In this document: in pieces, positions 54,195-63,442 of the stretch
Layout: the number at the start of each line of letters is the position of its first letter
Numbering within the stretch: the stretch's first letter is position 1
NCBI RefSeq assembly: GCF_014207745.1
Contig: NZ_JACHJB010000001.1
Location: forward strand, 62,001-126,000
DNA from: Nonomuraea muscovyensis
GTDB lineage: Bacteria > Actinomycetota > Actinomycetes > Streptosporangiales > Streptosporangiaceae
Length of the DNA stretch: 64,000 nt
Reading direction: 5' to 3'
Made by a program: the position numbers and the translations under genes
The notes under the pieces: model-generated
Databases searched by the model: none
The model's input: the letters and a program-made list of their open reading frames with translations, nothing else
Told to the model about the DNA's origin: nothing

Positions 54195-55108
54195 CCCTGA
54201 CCGCCCGCCTGGACAGGCCCGCCCCCAGGGTGTCGGGCCGGGGACAGCGGTGGGCCGAGGCGCGCGCCGGGAGCCTGCTGGCGCTCCCCGCGGCGATCTA
54301 CTTCCTCGTCTTCTGGGTCGTGCCGTTCGCCGGCGCCGTCTACCTCAGCTTCACCAGCTACGACCTGGCCGGCCTGCCCGAGTGGACCGGCCTGGACAAC
54401 TACCGCAGGATGCTCGACGACCCCGGCTTCTGGAACTCGGCCGAGGTCACCGCGGTGTTCACGGTCGCGTCCGTGGTCCCGTCGATCGTGCTCGGGCTCG
54501 CGATCGCCGTCCCGCTGAGCAAGCCCGGCCGGCTGAACGGCGTCCTGCGCGCGCTGGTCCTGATCCCGGCGGCGATGCCGCTCGTGGCCACCTCGATGGT
54601 GTGGTCGGCGATCTTCGCGGACCATGGCCTGGCCAACACGCTGATCGGCCTCGTCGGAATCGAGCCGAAGCCGTGGCTGACCGAGGAGGGGCTCGCCCTC
54701 TGGGCCCTGGTCATCATGACGACCTGGAAGCACCTCGGACTGTTCGTCATCATCCTCACCGCGGGGCTGCAGGGGCTGCCGAGCGAGGTGTTCGAGGCGG
54801 CCGCGCTCGACGGCGCCGGCCCGATCCGGGCCTTCGCCCGCATCACGCTCCCGCTGCTGCGCCGGACGCTGCTGTTCGTGCTGGTCATCGCGGTGGTCGG
54901 GGCGATGCAGTCGTTCGTTCCCGCCTTCCTGCTCACCAAGGGCGGGCCGGCGGGCGCCACCGAGGTTCTGCCGCTCTACCTGTGGGCGACCGGCTTCGGG
55001 TTCGAGCGCATGGGGTACGCCTCGGCGATCGCCATGGTGCTCCTCGTGGCCATGCTCGCGCTCTCGCTCGTGCAGTTCGGCGTGCTCAAAGGAGGCGATG
55101 ACGGATGA
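54191..55108 (+). CDS. Sugar ABC permease (MalF/UgpA type)
   Basis: 305 residues, about six membrane helices; starts at GTG 54191 in a 4-nt overlap with the SBP gene. The cytoplasmic EAA loop is FEAAALDGAGPIRAFARITLPLLR, and the N-terminal hydrophobic segment ALPAAIYFLVFWVVPF is typical. Forms a heterodimer with the next permease. Confidence 0.93.
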   Translation: MTLTARLDRPAPRVSGRGQRWAEARAGSLLALPAAIYFLVFWVVPFAGAVYLSFTSYDLAGLPEWTGLDNYRRMLDDPGFWNSAEVTAVFTVASVVPSIVLGLAIAVPLSKPGRLNGVLRALVLIPAAMPLVATSMVWSAIFADHGLANTLIGLVGIEPKPWLTEEGLALWALVIMTTWKHLGLFVIILTAGLQGLPSEVFEAAALDGAGPIRAFARITLPLLRRTLLFVLVIAVVGAMQSFVPAFLLTKGGPAGATEVLPLYLWATGFGFERMGYASAIAMVLLVAMLALSLVQFGVLKGGDDG

Positions 55109-55905
55109 GGGCGCTGCGCGGCACGTTGCTGTCGCTGGTCGTGCTGGTCATGCTGCTGCCGGTCTACGCGATGTTCGCCCTCTCCTCGGCCTCCGACGCG
55201 ACCGATCTCGGCGGGCTCACCTTCGACGCCTCCCAGCTCGGCGAGCACCTCTCCCAGCTGTTCGGCCAGGGCGACTTCCCGCTCTACCTGCGCAACAGCA
55301 TGATCCTCTCCCTCGGTGTCGCCGTCCTGGAGGTGGTCTTCTCCGGGGCGGCCGGCTACGCCCTGGCGCAGCTCACGTTCCCCGGCAGGCGGGTGCTGTT
55401 CACGGTCGTCGTGGGCACGCTGTCGCTGTCGCCGATCGTGGTGCTCGTGCCGATGTACCTCGTCGTCAAGCAGCTGGGCTGGATCGACTCGTTCCAGGGC
55501 ATGATCGTCCCGTTCATGATGAGCGCGTTCGGCGTGTTCCTCGTCCGCCAGTTCGCCCTCTCCGTGCCGCGGGAGCTGCTGCTGTCGGCGCGCGTGGACG
55601 GCGCGGGCGAGCTGCACATCTTCCTGCGCGTCGGGGTGCCGCTGCTGCGTCCGGCGCTGCTCACGCTCTTCCTGCTGCAGTTCCTCGCGCAGTGGGACAA
55701 CCTGCTCTGGCCGCTCGTCGTGGCCAACGATCCCCGTCTGTGGCCGCTGCCCGTGGGCCTGTCGCAGCTGCAGACGGAGTACGACTTCAGCATCGGCCTG
55801 GTCAGCACCGCCGCCCTGGTCACGGCCGTGCCGCCGCTGGTGCTGATGTTCGTCCTGCAGCGCTACTACGTGGCCGGGCTGACGCTGGGAGGCGTGAAGA
55901 AATGA
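55105..55905 (+). CDS. Sugar ABC permease (MalG/UgpE type)
   Basis: 266 residues, six membrane helices. The EAA loop is LLSARVDGAGELHIFLRVGVPLLRP; IVPFMMSAFGVFLVRQF and QWDNLLWPLVV are MalG-like. 4-nt overlaps on both sides. Confidence 0.93.
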   Translation: MRALRGTLLSLVVLVMLLPVYAMFALSSASDATDLGGLTFDASQLGEHLSQLFGQGDFPLYLRNSMILSLGVAVLEVVFSGAAGYALAQLTFPGRRVLFTVVVGTLSLSPIVVLVPMYLVVKQLGWIDSFQGMIVPFMMSAFGVFLVRQFALSVPRELLLSARVDGAGELHIFLRVGVPLLRPALLTLFLLQFLAQWDNLLWPLVVANDPRLWPLPVGLSQLQTEYDFSIGLVSTAALVTAVPPLVLMFVLQRYYVAGLTLGGVKK

Positions 55906-57902
55906 GCGCATTCGGCGCATGGACCACCGCGCACGGACTGCCCGCCTTCTCCTACACGATGGACCAGGAACGGGATCCGCGCGCCGAGTGGGACCCCATC
56001 CTGGAACCGCCCACCCGGCGGCACGCCGTCCACCTGGGAAACCGGCGGATCACGCTGGTGGCCGACAACTACGGCCTGAGCGGCCTGTTCGACGAGCACA
56101 CGGCCCTGCGGTGGCTCACGCGCGACACGGGCGTCACCCGGGTGGGCGAACTCTCGACGGATATTTCGGGATCCGAGCGGATATTCGGGCCGACGTTCGT
56201 GATCGTCCGGGTGGCGGATGACCAGGTGTCGCTGGAACGCACCGTGCTCTGCCCCGAGGGCGAGGCGCCGTGGGTGCTGATCCGGCTGCGCGTGCGCAAC
56301 CTGCTCGGCGAGCCGGCCCGGCTGACGCTGACCGAGGAGTGGGCGGCGAGACCCGCCCAGGTCAACCTCATCAGCGGCACAGCGCCCAGCACAGGGCCGG
56401 ACGAGGACGTCGGACTCGAACTCGAACTCATCGGCGGCGCGCGGCCGCGCAGGACCGGATCGGGGCGGCTGGCCGTCCCCCTCCTGCTCGCGGCCCACGG
56501 CGAGCGGGTGGTCGAGCTCAGGTACGGCCTGCTCGACGACACGGCGCCGTCGTTCGAGGGCAGCCTGGCCGCCTTGCGCGACCGGCTGCCCCGGGCGTCC
56601 GCGCCGCGGGCGCCCGAGGCCGAGCGTGAGATCCCGTGGCACGCGGCGCTGCTGACCGGCGCGGCCTGCGCGGACGGCGTGCTCGGCGGGCACACCCTCG
56701 ACCAGGGATCGTGCTACTCCTTCAGGCACGGCTTCAACGGCGCCGCCCGCGACCCGCTCCAGCACGCGCTGCCGCTGGTCTACATCGAGCCGGATCTGGC
56801 CCTGTCCGTGCTGCGCAACACGTGCGCCTGGGGCAGCCCCGACGGCGATCTGCCCTACGCCCTCGGACCGGACAAGCAGCCGTGGACCGACCTGTTCCGG
56901 CCGTCGGACCAGAACCTGTGGGCACTGTGGCTGGCGGCCGAATACCTGTCCGCCACCGGCGAGGAGGCGGCCTTCCGCGAGCCCGTGCCGTACCACCCGC
57001 TCCACCGCGCCGCGCCGGTCCCGCTCGGAGAGCACCTGCGCAGGCAGTTCAGGTTCTTCACCGACGTGGTCGGGCGGGGAGAGCACGGCCACGTGCGGAT
57101 GCTGAACGCCGACTGGAACGACATGGCCATCACCGAGAGCGGAGTCGACCGCGAGCTGATGATCGCGCAGGGCGAGTCCGTCCTGAACTCGGCCATGGCC
57201 GCCTGGGTGCTGCCGCGGTACGCGGTGCTGGCCGAGCGGCTCGGCGACCTCGTGACCGCGGCAGAAGCGCGCAAGCTCGGCGAGGAACTGCGCGGGCTGG
57301 TGGCCGAGGAGTGGAACGGCCGCTGGTTCCGGCGCGCCTACGGCCCCGGAGCCGTCGTCGGCGACTCCGACATGTGGCTGGAGGTGCAGCCGTGGGCGAT
57401 CCTGTGCGGCGCCACCCCGCCCGGCCGCGCGGCGGAGCTGTTGCGCAGGATCGAGGCCACGGCCGCCGCCGGCTCGCCGCTGGGCGCCCGGCTGCGCTGG
57501 CCCGTCCGGGAACACCACGGCCCCGGCGGCGTCGGCACGATCTGGTACGCGATCAACATGACGCTCATCTGGGCCGCCGCCGACCACGTTCCCGAGCTGG
57601 GCTGGCAGTGGTGGCGCCGGATGTCCCTGGCCGCGCACGCGAACGCCTACCCGGACGTCTGGGAGGGCACCCTGTCCGGGCCCGACGCCTACCTGGCGCC
57701 CGAGACCGACCGGCCCGGCCGCACCTGGGACCTCGCCGACCTCGGCATCGCCATGCAGGCGTATCCCGTCGCCAACCTGCACAGCCACTCCCAGCCGCTG
57801 CTGGCCTACCTGCGGCTGCTCGGCGTCGAGCCCTTCAGCGAGCGCGCGGGGACAGGTGACGGCGCCCGGTTCGCCTCGCGCGCCCTGACGGTGGGCCCAT
57901 GA
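55902..57902 (+). CDS. GH94-like glycoside phosphorylase/hydrolase
   Basis: 666 residues, shorter than the ~800 of typical GH94 enzymes. An N-terminal beta-sandwich (RHAVHLGNRRITLVADNYGL and the following strands) precedes an (alpha/alpha)6-type region with CYSFRHGFNGAARDPLQ (Arg283-Asp284...Gln287, like the RDxxQ element) and NADWND (Asp404-Trp-Asn-Asp407), the motif holding the catalytic aspartate in GH94. Later GPGGVGTIWYAINM and HANAYPDVWEGTLSGPDAYLAPE complete the fold. Cellobiose/chitobiose-type phosphorolysis is the best guess; hydrolysis is possible. It is cytoplasmic (no signal) and follows the permeases with a 4-nt overlap. Confidence 0.82.
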   Translation: MSAFGAWTTAHGLPAFSYTMDQERDPRAEWDPILEPPTRRHAVHLGNRRITLVADNYGLSGLFDEHTALRWLTRDTGVTRVGELSTDISGSERIFGPTFVIVRVADDQVSLERTVLCPEGEAPWVLIRLRVRNLLGEPARLTLTEEWAARPAQVNLISGTAPSTGPDEDVGLELELIGGARPRRTGSGRLAVPLLLAAHGERVVELRYGLLDDTAPSFEGSLAALRDRLPRASAPRAPEAEREIPWHAALLTGAACADGVLGGHTLDQGSCYSFRHGFNGAARDPLQHALPLVYIEPDLALSVLRNTCAWGSPDGDLPYALGPDKQPWTDLFRPSDQNLWALWLAAEYLSATGEEAAFREPVPYHPLHRAAPVPLGEHLRRQFRFFTDVVGRGEHGHVRMLNADWNDMAITESGVDRELMIAQGESVLNSAMAAWVLPRYAVLAERLGDLVTAAEARKLGEELRGLVAEEWNGRWFRRAYGPGAVVGDSDMWLEVQPWAILCGATPPGRAAELLRRIEATAAAGSPLGARLRWPVREHHGPGGVGTIWYAINMTLIWAAADHVPELGWQWWRRMSLAAHANAYPDVWEGTLSGPDAYLAPETDRPGRTWDLADLGIAMQAYPVANLHSHSQPLLAYLRLLGVEPFSERAGTGDGARFASRALTVGP

Positions 57903-58777
57903 CGCGCCCCACGGGCCGAGCCGGGACGCGGCTCGGCGTCGACGTCGGCGGGACGGACACCAAATGGGTGCTGCTCGACGGTGACACGGTGGTCGATTCC
58001 GGCACCGTGGCCACGCCGCCGGGCCCCGACGAGACGATGAAGCTCGTGGCGGCGCTGGCCGCTCCGCACGTCGAGAGCATCGGGATGGGGCTGCCCGGCC
58101 ACGTGGACCGGGACACGGGCACCGCGCTGTTCGTGCCCAACCCGCCGGGCGACTGGGACGGCTACCCGGCCGGCCCCCGGCTGAGCGCCCTGACCGGGGT
58201 GCCGGTGGCCGTGGTCAACGACGCGCGGGCTTTCGCCCTGGCGGAGCTGCTTCTGGGGGCGGCCCGGGGGCTGTCCGACGTGCTGTTCGCCGTTCTCGGC
58301 ACCGGGGTGGGCGGTGCGGTGGCGCTGCGCGGCGAGATCCTCGTCGGTCCCCGCGACAACGTCGGCGAGGTCGGGCACGTCACGGTCGATCCGTGGGGGT
58401 CGCCGTGCTGCTGCGGCAACAGGGGGTGTGTGGAGACGCTCGCCGGGGGGCCCGGGATCGTGCGGGCCTTCGGCGCGGGCCCGGCCTCGGCGGTCGCCGC
58501 GGCCGCCCGAGCCGGTGACGAGCGGGCTGTGAGCGTGCTCGCCAAGGCCGGCTGGGCGCTCGGCATCGCGCTGGGCGACGCCGCGTCGCTGTTCGGAGCG
58601 CGCGCGGTGGTCGTGGGCGGCGGCGTCTCCGGTGCCCTCGATCTCATGGGTGCCGCCCTGCGGGAAGAGCTCGGGCGCAGACGCGCGCTCATCGGTGACA
58701 TCGCGGTGCTGCCCGCCGTCCTCGGCCCGAGGGCAGGGGCGATCGGCGCCGCGCTCTATGGAGGGAGATCTGGATGA
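57899..58777 (+). CDS. ROK-family sugar kinase
   Basis: 292 residues. The ATP-binding loop is GVDVGGTDTKWVL, the sugar-binding segment is VVNDARAFALAE, and the ROK zinc site is seen as GHVTVDP then CCCGNRGCVETL. It phosphorylates a hexose, probably the free sugar liberated by the GH94-like enzyme. ATGA overlaps on both sides. Confidence 0.93.
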   Translation: MTRPTGRAGTRLGVDVGGTDTKWVLLDGDTVVDSGTVATPPGPDETMKLVAALAAPHVESIGMGLPGHVDRDTGTALFVPNPPGDWDGYPAGPRLSALTGVPVAVVNDARAFALAELLLGAARGLSDVLFAVLGTGVGGAVALRGEILVGPRDNVGEVGHVTVDPWGSPCCCGNRGCVETLAGGPGIVRAFGAGPASAVAAAARAGDERAVSVLAKAGWALGIALGDAASLFGARAVVVGGGVSGALDLMGAALREELGRRRALIGDIAVLPAVLGPRAGAIGAALYGGRSG

Positions 58778-59559
58778 AGTGGATACGGCGGGCGATGGAG
58801 CTGCTCGGCGAGATCGAGCGAACACAGGAGGAGGCCCTCGCGGCGGCGGCGGACATCGCCTACTCCGCCATCGGCGGCGGAGGCGTGGTGCACACGTTCG
58901 GCACCGGCCACTCGCGGATCGGTGTGGAGGAGATGTTCCCCCGCTACGGCTCGTATCCCGGGTTCCATCCCATCGTGGACCTGTCGACGACGTTCTACAC
59001 GCAGGTCGCCGGGTCGAACGGGATGCGCCAGGCGATGTTCGTCGAGCGGGTCGAGGGGCTGGCCGACGCCATCCTGGCCAACTTCGAGCTCCGGCCGACC
59101 GACGCGGCGATCATCTTCAGCGTCAGCGGGCTGAACGCGGTGCCCATCGAGATGGCGATGGGCCTGCGCAAGGCGGGGCTGTCCGTGGTGGCCGTGACCT
59201 CGATGCGGGAGACCACGGCCGTCGAGCCCGGCCACCCCAGCGGAACCCGGCTCGCCGACCACGCCCATGTGGTGATCGACCTGTGCACCCCGGTGGGCGA
59301 CGCGCTGTGCTCCGTGGACGGCCTGGCCGAGCCGGTCGGTCCCGGCAGCACGCTGGCCGCGGTCTCCGTGGTCAACGAGATCAAGGTGCGTACGGCGGAG
59401 CGGCTGGTCGCCGGCGGCTGGACACCGCCGGTGATCTCCAGCGCGAAGCTCGTCGGCGGCCCGCGCTCCGAGGAGCTGTTCGAGGCCGCCTACCTGGAGC
59501 ACGCCCGCCGCGCCGCCGACGTGCTCAGGAAGCCGGCCGACGTGCCCGGGAAGCCATGA
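58774..59559 (+). CDS. SIS-domain sugar-phosphate binding protein (UPF0309-like)
   Basis: 261 residues. The SIS pattern begins GGGGVVHTFGTGHSRIGVEEMFPRYG and continues with FSVSGLNAVPIEMAMGLRKAGL. UPF0309 proteins are SIS-only isomerase-like or regulatory proteins of amino-sugar metabolism. The reaction is unknown. It sits between a kinase and two oxidoreductases, fitting a phosphosugar step. Confidence 0.88.
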   Translation: MKWIRRAMELLGEIERTQEEALAAAADIAYSAIGGGGVVHTFGTGHSRIGVEEMFPRYGSYPGFHPIVDLSTTFYTQVAGSNGMRQAMFVERVEGLADAILANFELRPTDAAIIFSVSGLNAVPIEMAMGLRKAGLSVVAVTSMRETTAVEPGHPSGTRLADHAHVVIDLCTPVGDALCSVDGLAEPVGPGSTLAAVSVVNEIKVRTAERLVAGGWTPPVISSAKLVGGPRSEELFEAAYLEHARRAADVLRKPADVPGKP

Positions 59560-60248
59560 GCGCGGTTCTGGTGGCCGGCTCGGAGGGCGGCATCGGCCGC
59601 GCCTGCGTCGAGGCGGTCGAGGCGTCCGGTGTGCCGGCCTTCGGCGTGGACCTGGCCGACGGGGTCGACATCACCCGGCCCGGCGGGGCGGAGAAGGCGC
59701 TGGCCCACGCGACGGCCGCGCACGGGGCGGTCTCCGGTGTCGTGCACGCCATCGGCATGTCCGGCAGGGCGCTCGGCGACGGCGGCGTGAGCGACTGCAC
59801 CGACGTGGCGTGGAGCGAGGTGCACAGGGTCAACCATGAGTCGGTCTTCCGGCTGCTGCGCGCGGCGATCCCGGCGATGCCGCGCGGCGGGTCGATCGTG
59901 GTGATCGGCTCGGCGCTGGGCACGTCGATCGACGACGACTTCCGCACCGTCGCCTACGCCTCAGCCAAGGGCGCGCTGATCCCGTTGATCAGGACCGCCG
60001 CCCGCGAGGCGGCGCCGCACGGGGTGCGGGTCAACCTGGTCTCCGCCGGGCTGGTGGCCACGCCGATGAGCCGCCGCGCCCAGACCTCCGAGACCATCCA
60101 GGCGAAGCTGCCCTCGCTGATGCCGCTCGGCGCCCGGCTGTGCCGGCCGGAGGAGGTCGCCCAGGCCGTGCTCTGGCTGCTCTCGCCGTCGTCCGGGCGG
60201 ACCACGGGCGCGGTCATCCCCGTCGACGGAGGGTGGCACCTGCGATGA
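59556..60248 (+). CDS. Short-chain dehydrogenase
   Basis: 230 residues. Cofactor loop AGSEGGIGRA, catalytic Ser in VVIGSALG and YASAKGAL with Tyr/Lys, and the C-terminal TGAVIPVDGGW. It oxidises or reduces a hydroxyl of the sugar with NAD(P). Coupled by 4-nt overlaps to both neighbours. Confidence 0.9.
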   Translation: MSAVLVAGSEGGIGRACVEAVEASGVPAFGVDLADGVDITRPGGAEKALAHATAAHGAVSGVVHAIGMSGRALGDGGVSDCTDVAWSEVHRVNHESVFRLLRAAIPAMPRGGSIVVIGSALGTSIDDDFRTVAYASAKGALIPLIRTAAREAAPHGVRVNLVSAGLVATPMSRRAQTSETIQAKLPSLMPLGARLCRPEEVAQAVLWLLSPSSGRTTGAVIPVDGGWHLR

Positions 60249-61468
60249 ACGTGCTGTGGACAGGCGACGTGGTGGTGGCGGGCGGGGGCAGCGCGGGCTG
60301 CGCCGCCGCGGTGGCCGCCGCGCGCGCCGGGGCGTCGTGCCTGCTGGTGGAGTCGGCGGGCTTCCTCGGGGGGACGGGGGCCGCGGTCCTCGACACCTTC
60401 TACGGGTTCTACTCCCCCGGCCCCGAGGCGCCGCGCGTCGTCGGCGGCATCGGCTGGGAGGTGTGCGAGCGGCTGTTCGAGGCCGGGGCGGCCTTCGAGC
60501 GGCCCAACACCTACGGCGCGGGAACCGGGGTCACCTACGAGCCCGAGGAGCTCAAGGTCGTCTGGGACTCGCTCACCTCGGACGCCGATGTGCTCCTGCA
60601 CGCCCGGGTCTGCGACGTCGTGCCGGACGCCGGTGTCGTCGTGGAGACCGTGGCCGGCCGGTTCCTGGTCAGGGCCCGGGTGGTGGTGGACGCCACCGGC
60701 GACGCCGAGGTGGCCTGGCGGGCCGGGGCCACCCTCGAACGCCCGGGCATGCGGCTGCAGCCGATGACGACCACGTTCCGGCTGGGCGGGGTGGACCCGT
60801 CCGCCACGAGCACGGCGGAGCTGCACGCGCTGATGGCCGGCGCGGACCTGCCCAGGCGCGAGGGGTCGGTGCACCGGACCGTGCGGGACGGGATCGTGCA
60901 CACCAACCTCACCCGGGTGAGCGGCCTCGACCCGACCGACCCGTTCGAGCTGTCACAGGCCGAGCGGGAGGGACGGCGGCAGGTCGGCGAGTACGTCCGC
61001 TTCCTGCGCGAGAAGGTCCCCGGCTACGGCTCCGCGGTGCTGCTGAGCACGTCGGTGCGGATCGGGGTGCGGGAGTCCCGCCGGCTGGTCGGGCGGTACG
61101 TCCTGACCGCTGACGACGTGCTGGCCGGGCGGGACTTTCCCGACACGATCGCCCGCTGTGGTGCGCCGATCGAGGATCACGACTCCGGATCGGGCACCCG
61201 GTGGGAGTACGTCCGCGACTTCCGCACCTACGGGATCCCGTACCGGTGCCTGCTTCCCGTGGAGGTGGGCGGGCTGATCGTGGCGGGACGCTGCCTGTCC
61301 GCCACGCACGACGCCCACGCCTCCGCCCGGTCCATGGGCCAGTGCATGGCGATGGGTCAGGCGGCGGGGACGGCCGCGGCGCTGGCCGTGAAGGCGGGCG
61401 TGGAGCCCGCAGAGGTGGACGCGGGCCTGCTGCGCGAGCGGCTGCGCGAGGAAGGAGCCCTGCTGTGA
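60245..61468 (+). CDS. FAD-dependent oxidoreductase (FAD_oxidored family)
   Basis: 407 residues. FAD-binding start DVVVAGGGSAGCAAAVAAARAG and the VESAGFLGGTGA stretch, a VVDATGDAEVAWRAGA strand, and the C-terminal LIVAGRCLSATHDAHASARSMGQ with GQAAGTAAALA. The family includes FAD-linked oxidoreductases of carbohydrate clusters; the acceptor is unknown. Its stop is followed at once by a ten-codon mini-ORF and then the PTE gene. Confidence 0.87.
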   Translation: MNVLWTGDVVVAGGGSAGCAAAVAAARAGASCLLVESAGFLGGTGAAVLDTFYGFYSPGPEAPRVVGGIGWEVCERLFEAGAAFERPNTYGAGTGVTYEPEELKVVWDSLTSDADVLLHARVCDVVPDAGVVVETVAGRFLVRARVVVDATGDAEVAWRAGATLERPGMRLQPMTTTFRLGGVDPSATSTAELHALMAGADLPRREGSVHRTVRDGIVHTNLTRVSGLDPTDPFELSQAEREGRRQVGEYVRFLREKVPGYGSAVLLSTSVRIGVRESRRLVGRYVLTADDVLAGRDFPDTIARCGAPIEDHDSGSGTRWEYVRDFRTYGIPYRCLLPVEVGGLIVAGRCLSATHDAHASARSMGQCMAMGQAAGTAAALAVKAGVEPAEVDAGLLRERLREEGALL

Positions 61469-61500
61469 TGGTCGGCGTTCTGCGGAGGGTGCTGCTGTGA
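61468..61500 (+). CDS. Ten-codon mini-ORF bridging two genes (putative)
   Basis: ATG at 61468-61470 shares its A with the preceding TGA, runs ten codons (MVGVLRRVLL), and ends in TGA 61498-61500, which overlaps the GTG start of the next gene. AAGGAG lies about 10 nt before its ATG. This is the only sugar-operon junction after the SBP gene without a direct 4-nt overlap. It may simply keep ribosomes moving (coupling) or be a chance frame. Confidence 0.4.
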   Translation: MVGVLRRVLL

Positions 61501-62495
61501 CGATCCGCACCGTGCTCGGTGACGTCGAGGAGCTCGGCGTCACCTACGCGCACGAGCACCTGTTCATGACCGGCGGCTGGCCGGTGCGCGAGGAGCCGGA
61601 CTACCGGCTCGACTCCCTCGACGCGGCCGTCGCGGAGGTGTCGGCGGCGCGGCGCCTCGGCCTGTCGGCGGTGGTGGAGATGACGCCGCTGGGCTTCGGC
61701 CGCAGCCCGTCGCTGATGAGGGAGCTGGCCGAGCGGACCGGCCTGCACGTCGTCGCGGTGACGGGCTTCCACAAGAGCCGCTACTACGCCGACGATCACT
61801 GGCTGCACCACTACACGGCCGACGAGATCACCGAGTTGCTGGTGTCGGAGATCGAGCTCGGCATGGACGAGTACGGCCTGGTCGGGCCCCTGGTGCGGCG
61901 CTCGCCCGCCCGGGCGGGTGCCATCAAGATCGCGACGGGGTACCACGCGTTCGGCCGGGGGGTCGGGCGGCTGGTCGGGGCGGTGGCCGCCGCCGCGCTG
62001 GCCACCGGCGTGCCGGTCGTGAGCCACTGCGACAAGGGCACGATGGGCCACGAACTGCTCGACGCCCTGGCGGCCGAGGGTGTCCCGGCCGACTGGGTGG
62101 TGCTCGGCCACATCGACCACAACCCCGATGCCGGATATCTCATCTCATTGGCGGAGAGAGGGGCTTATCTGGCCTTTGACCGGCCGGGCCGGATCAAGTA
62201 CGGCACGGACAGTGAGATCGTCGCGCTCGTCGCGGAGCTGGCCGGGCACGGTCTGGGTGACCGGCTGCTGTTCGGCATGGACCTGGCGCGCCGGTCGTAC
62301 TGGCCGAGCCTGGGCGGGGGGCCGGGGCTGAGGTACCTGTTGGAGAGGTTCGTCCCGCGGCTGGAGGCCGCGGGACTCGGCGAGGTGGCGGCGGCGGCGC
62401 TGACCGGCAACCCGGGCGCCGCCTTCGCGCTCCGCGACCTCCTGGCGGCGGGGGCGGACGGCGACGCTCGGACGAATCGTCCGGCCCGCCCGTGA
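61497..62495 (+). CDS. Phosphotriesterase-like lactonase (PTE/PLL family)
   Basis: 332 residues, amidohydrolase-type barrel. The binuclear metal ligands are His19 and His21 (YAHEHLF), carboxylated Lys144 (AIKIATGY), His177 (VSHCDKG), His205 (GHIDHN) and Asp262 (FGMDLAR). Most natural members hydrolyse lactones, so an oxidised sugar lactone from the SDR or FAD enzyme is a reasonable substrate (inference). GTG 61497 has GGAGG at 8 nt. Last gene of the operon. Confidence 0.9.
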   Translation: MTIRTVLGDVEELGVTYAHEHLFMTGGWPVREEPDYRLDSLDAAVAEVSAARRLGLSAVVEMTPLGFGRSPSLMRELAERTGLHVVAVTGFHKSRYYADDHWLHHYTADEITELLVSEIELGMDEYGLVGPLVRRSPARAGAIKIATGYHAFGRGVGRLVGAVAAAALATGVPVVSHCDKGTMGHELLDALAAEGVPADWVVLGHIDHNPDAGYLISLAERGAYLAFDRPGRIKYGTDSEIVALVAELAGHGLGDRLLFGMDLARRSYWPSLGGGPGLRYLLERFVPRLEAAGLGEVAAAALTGNPGAAFALRDLLAAGADGDARTNRPARP

Positions 62496-62596
62496 GCAGG
62501 AGTGCCAAGCGCTCGTCGTCCCCCACGAACTGGTCGCCGCCGCCGCAGCGCCGGCGGATCGCACTTCGACCAGCGGGTGGTCGCGGCCACGTGCGC

Positions 62597-63424
62597 CTAG
62601 GGCAGGTTCTTCTCGACCTGGTTCTGCCAGCCCGCGTTGGTGTTGATCTCGGGGGTGGCGCCCGCGAACGCGCCGCGCGCGTACGCGTCGTCCTGGAGCT
62701 GGTACATGAGCCAGGCCGTCAGGTAGCCGAGGAAGCCGCCGCCCGTGCCCTGGATCGTGTTGTGGCCGGCGCCCTTGAGCAGCGCCTTCGCCGCGGCGCC
62801 GGGCACCTCGCCGTAGTATGCCTGGATCGCGGAGTTGGGAGAGATGAGGACGTCCTTGGCCCCGCTGAGGAACAGCACCGGGCAGGTCAGCCGGCTGACG
62901 GAGAACGCGTCTCCCGAGCTCACCCAGATCGGCGCGGGCAGGGCGATGGGGACGACGGTGTCGATGAGGCCGGCGGACTTGGTGGCGGTGTTGACCGAGC
63001 CGCCGGCGCCCTGGGAGTGGCCGACCGCGCCGACCTTGGTCACGTCGAGCTTGCCGTAGAAGACGCTGGAGGTGTCGGTGTTCCTGCCGATCAGGTACTG
63101 CGCCGCGGCGATCATCTCGGACCCGGTGCCCGTCGTGGTGTCGGTCGACGCGACGACGGCGAAGCCCCAGGAGGCGAGCTGGTTGAGCACGCCGGAGTAC
63201 TGCGTGGGCACGGCGTTGGTGCCGTTGCCCCAGGTGATGATCGGATGCTTGAAGCCGCCCGCGCCGAGGTCGGCCGGGTAGGAGAGGCGGTAGCCCGGCA
63301 CGTCGGCCGTGGCGACCGCCCAGGGGCCCGCCGCCCTGTAGTGCGCCTCGATCGTGTCCGCCGTCCGGGCCGGACTCGCGATGACTGCCTGCACGAGTAA
63401 GACGGCTGCCGCAAGGAGCCTCAT
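62597..63424 (-). CDS. Secreted alpha/beta hydrolase (cutinase/PHA-depolymerase-like)
   Basis: 275 residues. A signal peptide ends near SPARTAD. The nucleophile is Ser137 in GHSQGAGGS, the acid is Asp191 in SGAKDVLISP and the base His221 in GAGHNTIQ. It is an extracellular esterase or polyester/lipid hydrolase. Its start region contains a TTGACA promoter and a motif almost identical to the one in front of the GntR gene. It converges on the sugar operon. Confidence 0.88.
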   Translation of the reverse strand: MRLLAAAVLLVQAVIASPARTADTIEAHYRAAGPWAVATADVPGYRLSYPADLGAGGFKHPIITWGNGTNAVPTQYSGVLNQLASWGFAVVASTDTTTGTGSEMIAAAQYLIGRNTDTSSVFYGKLDVTKVGAVGHSQGAGGSVNTATKSAGLIDTVVPIALPAPIWVSSGDAFSVSRLTCPVLFLSGAKDVLISPNSAIQAYYGEVPGAAAKALLKGAGHNTIQGTGGGFLGYLTAWLMYQLQDDAYARGAFAGATPEINTNAGWQNQVEKNLP

Positions 63425-63442
63425 GACAGTCTCCAGCGAAAG

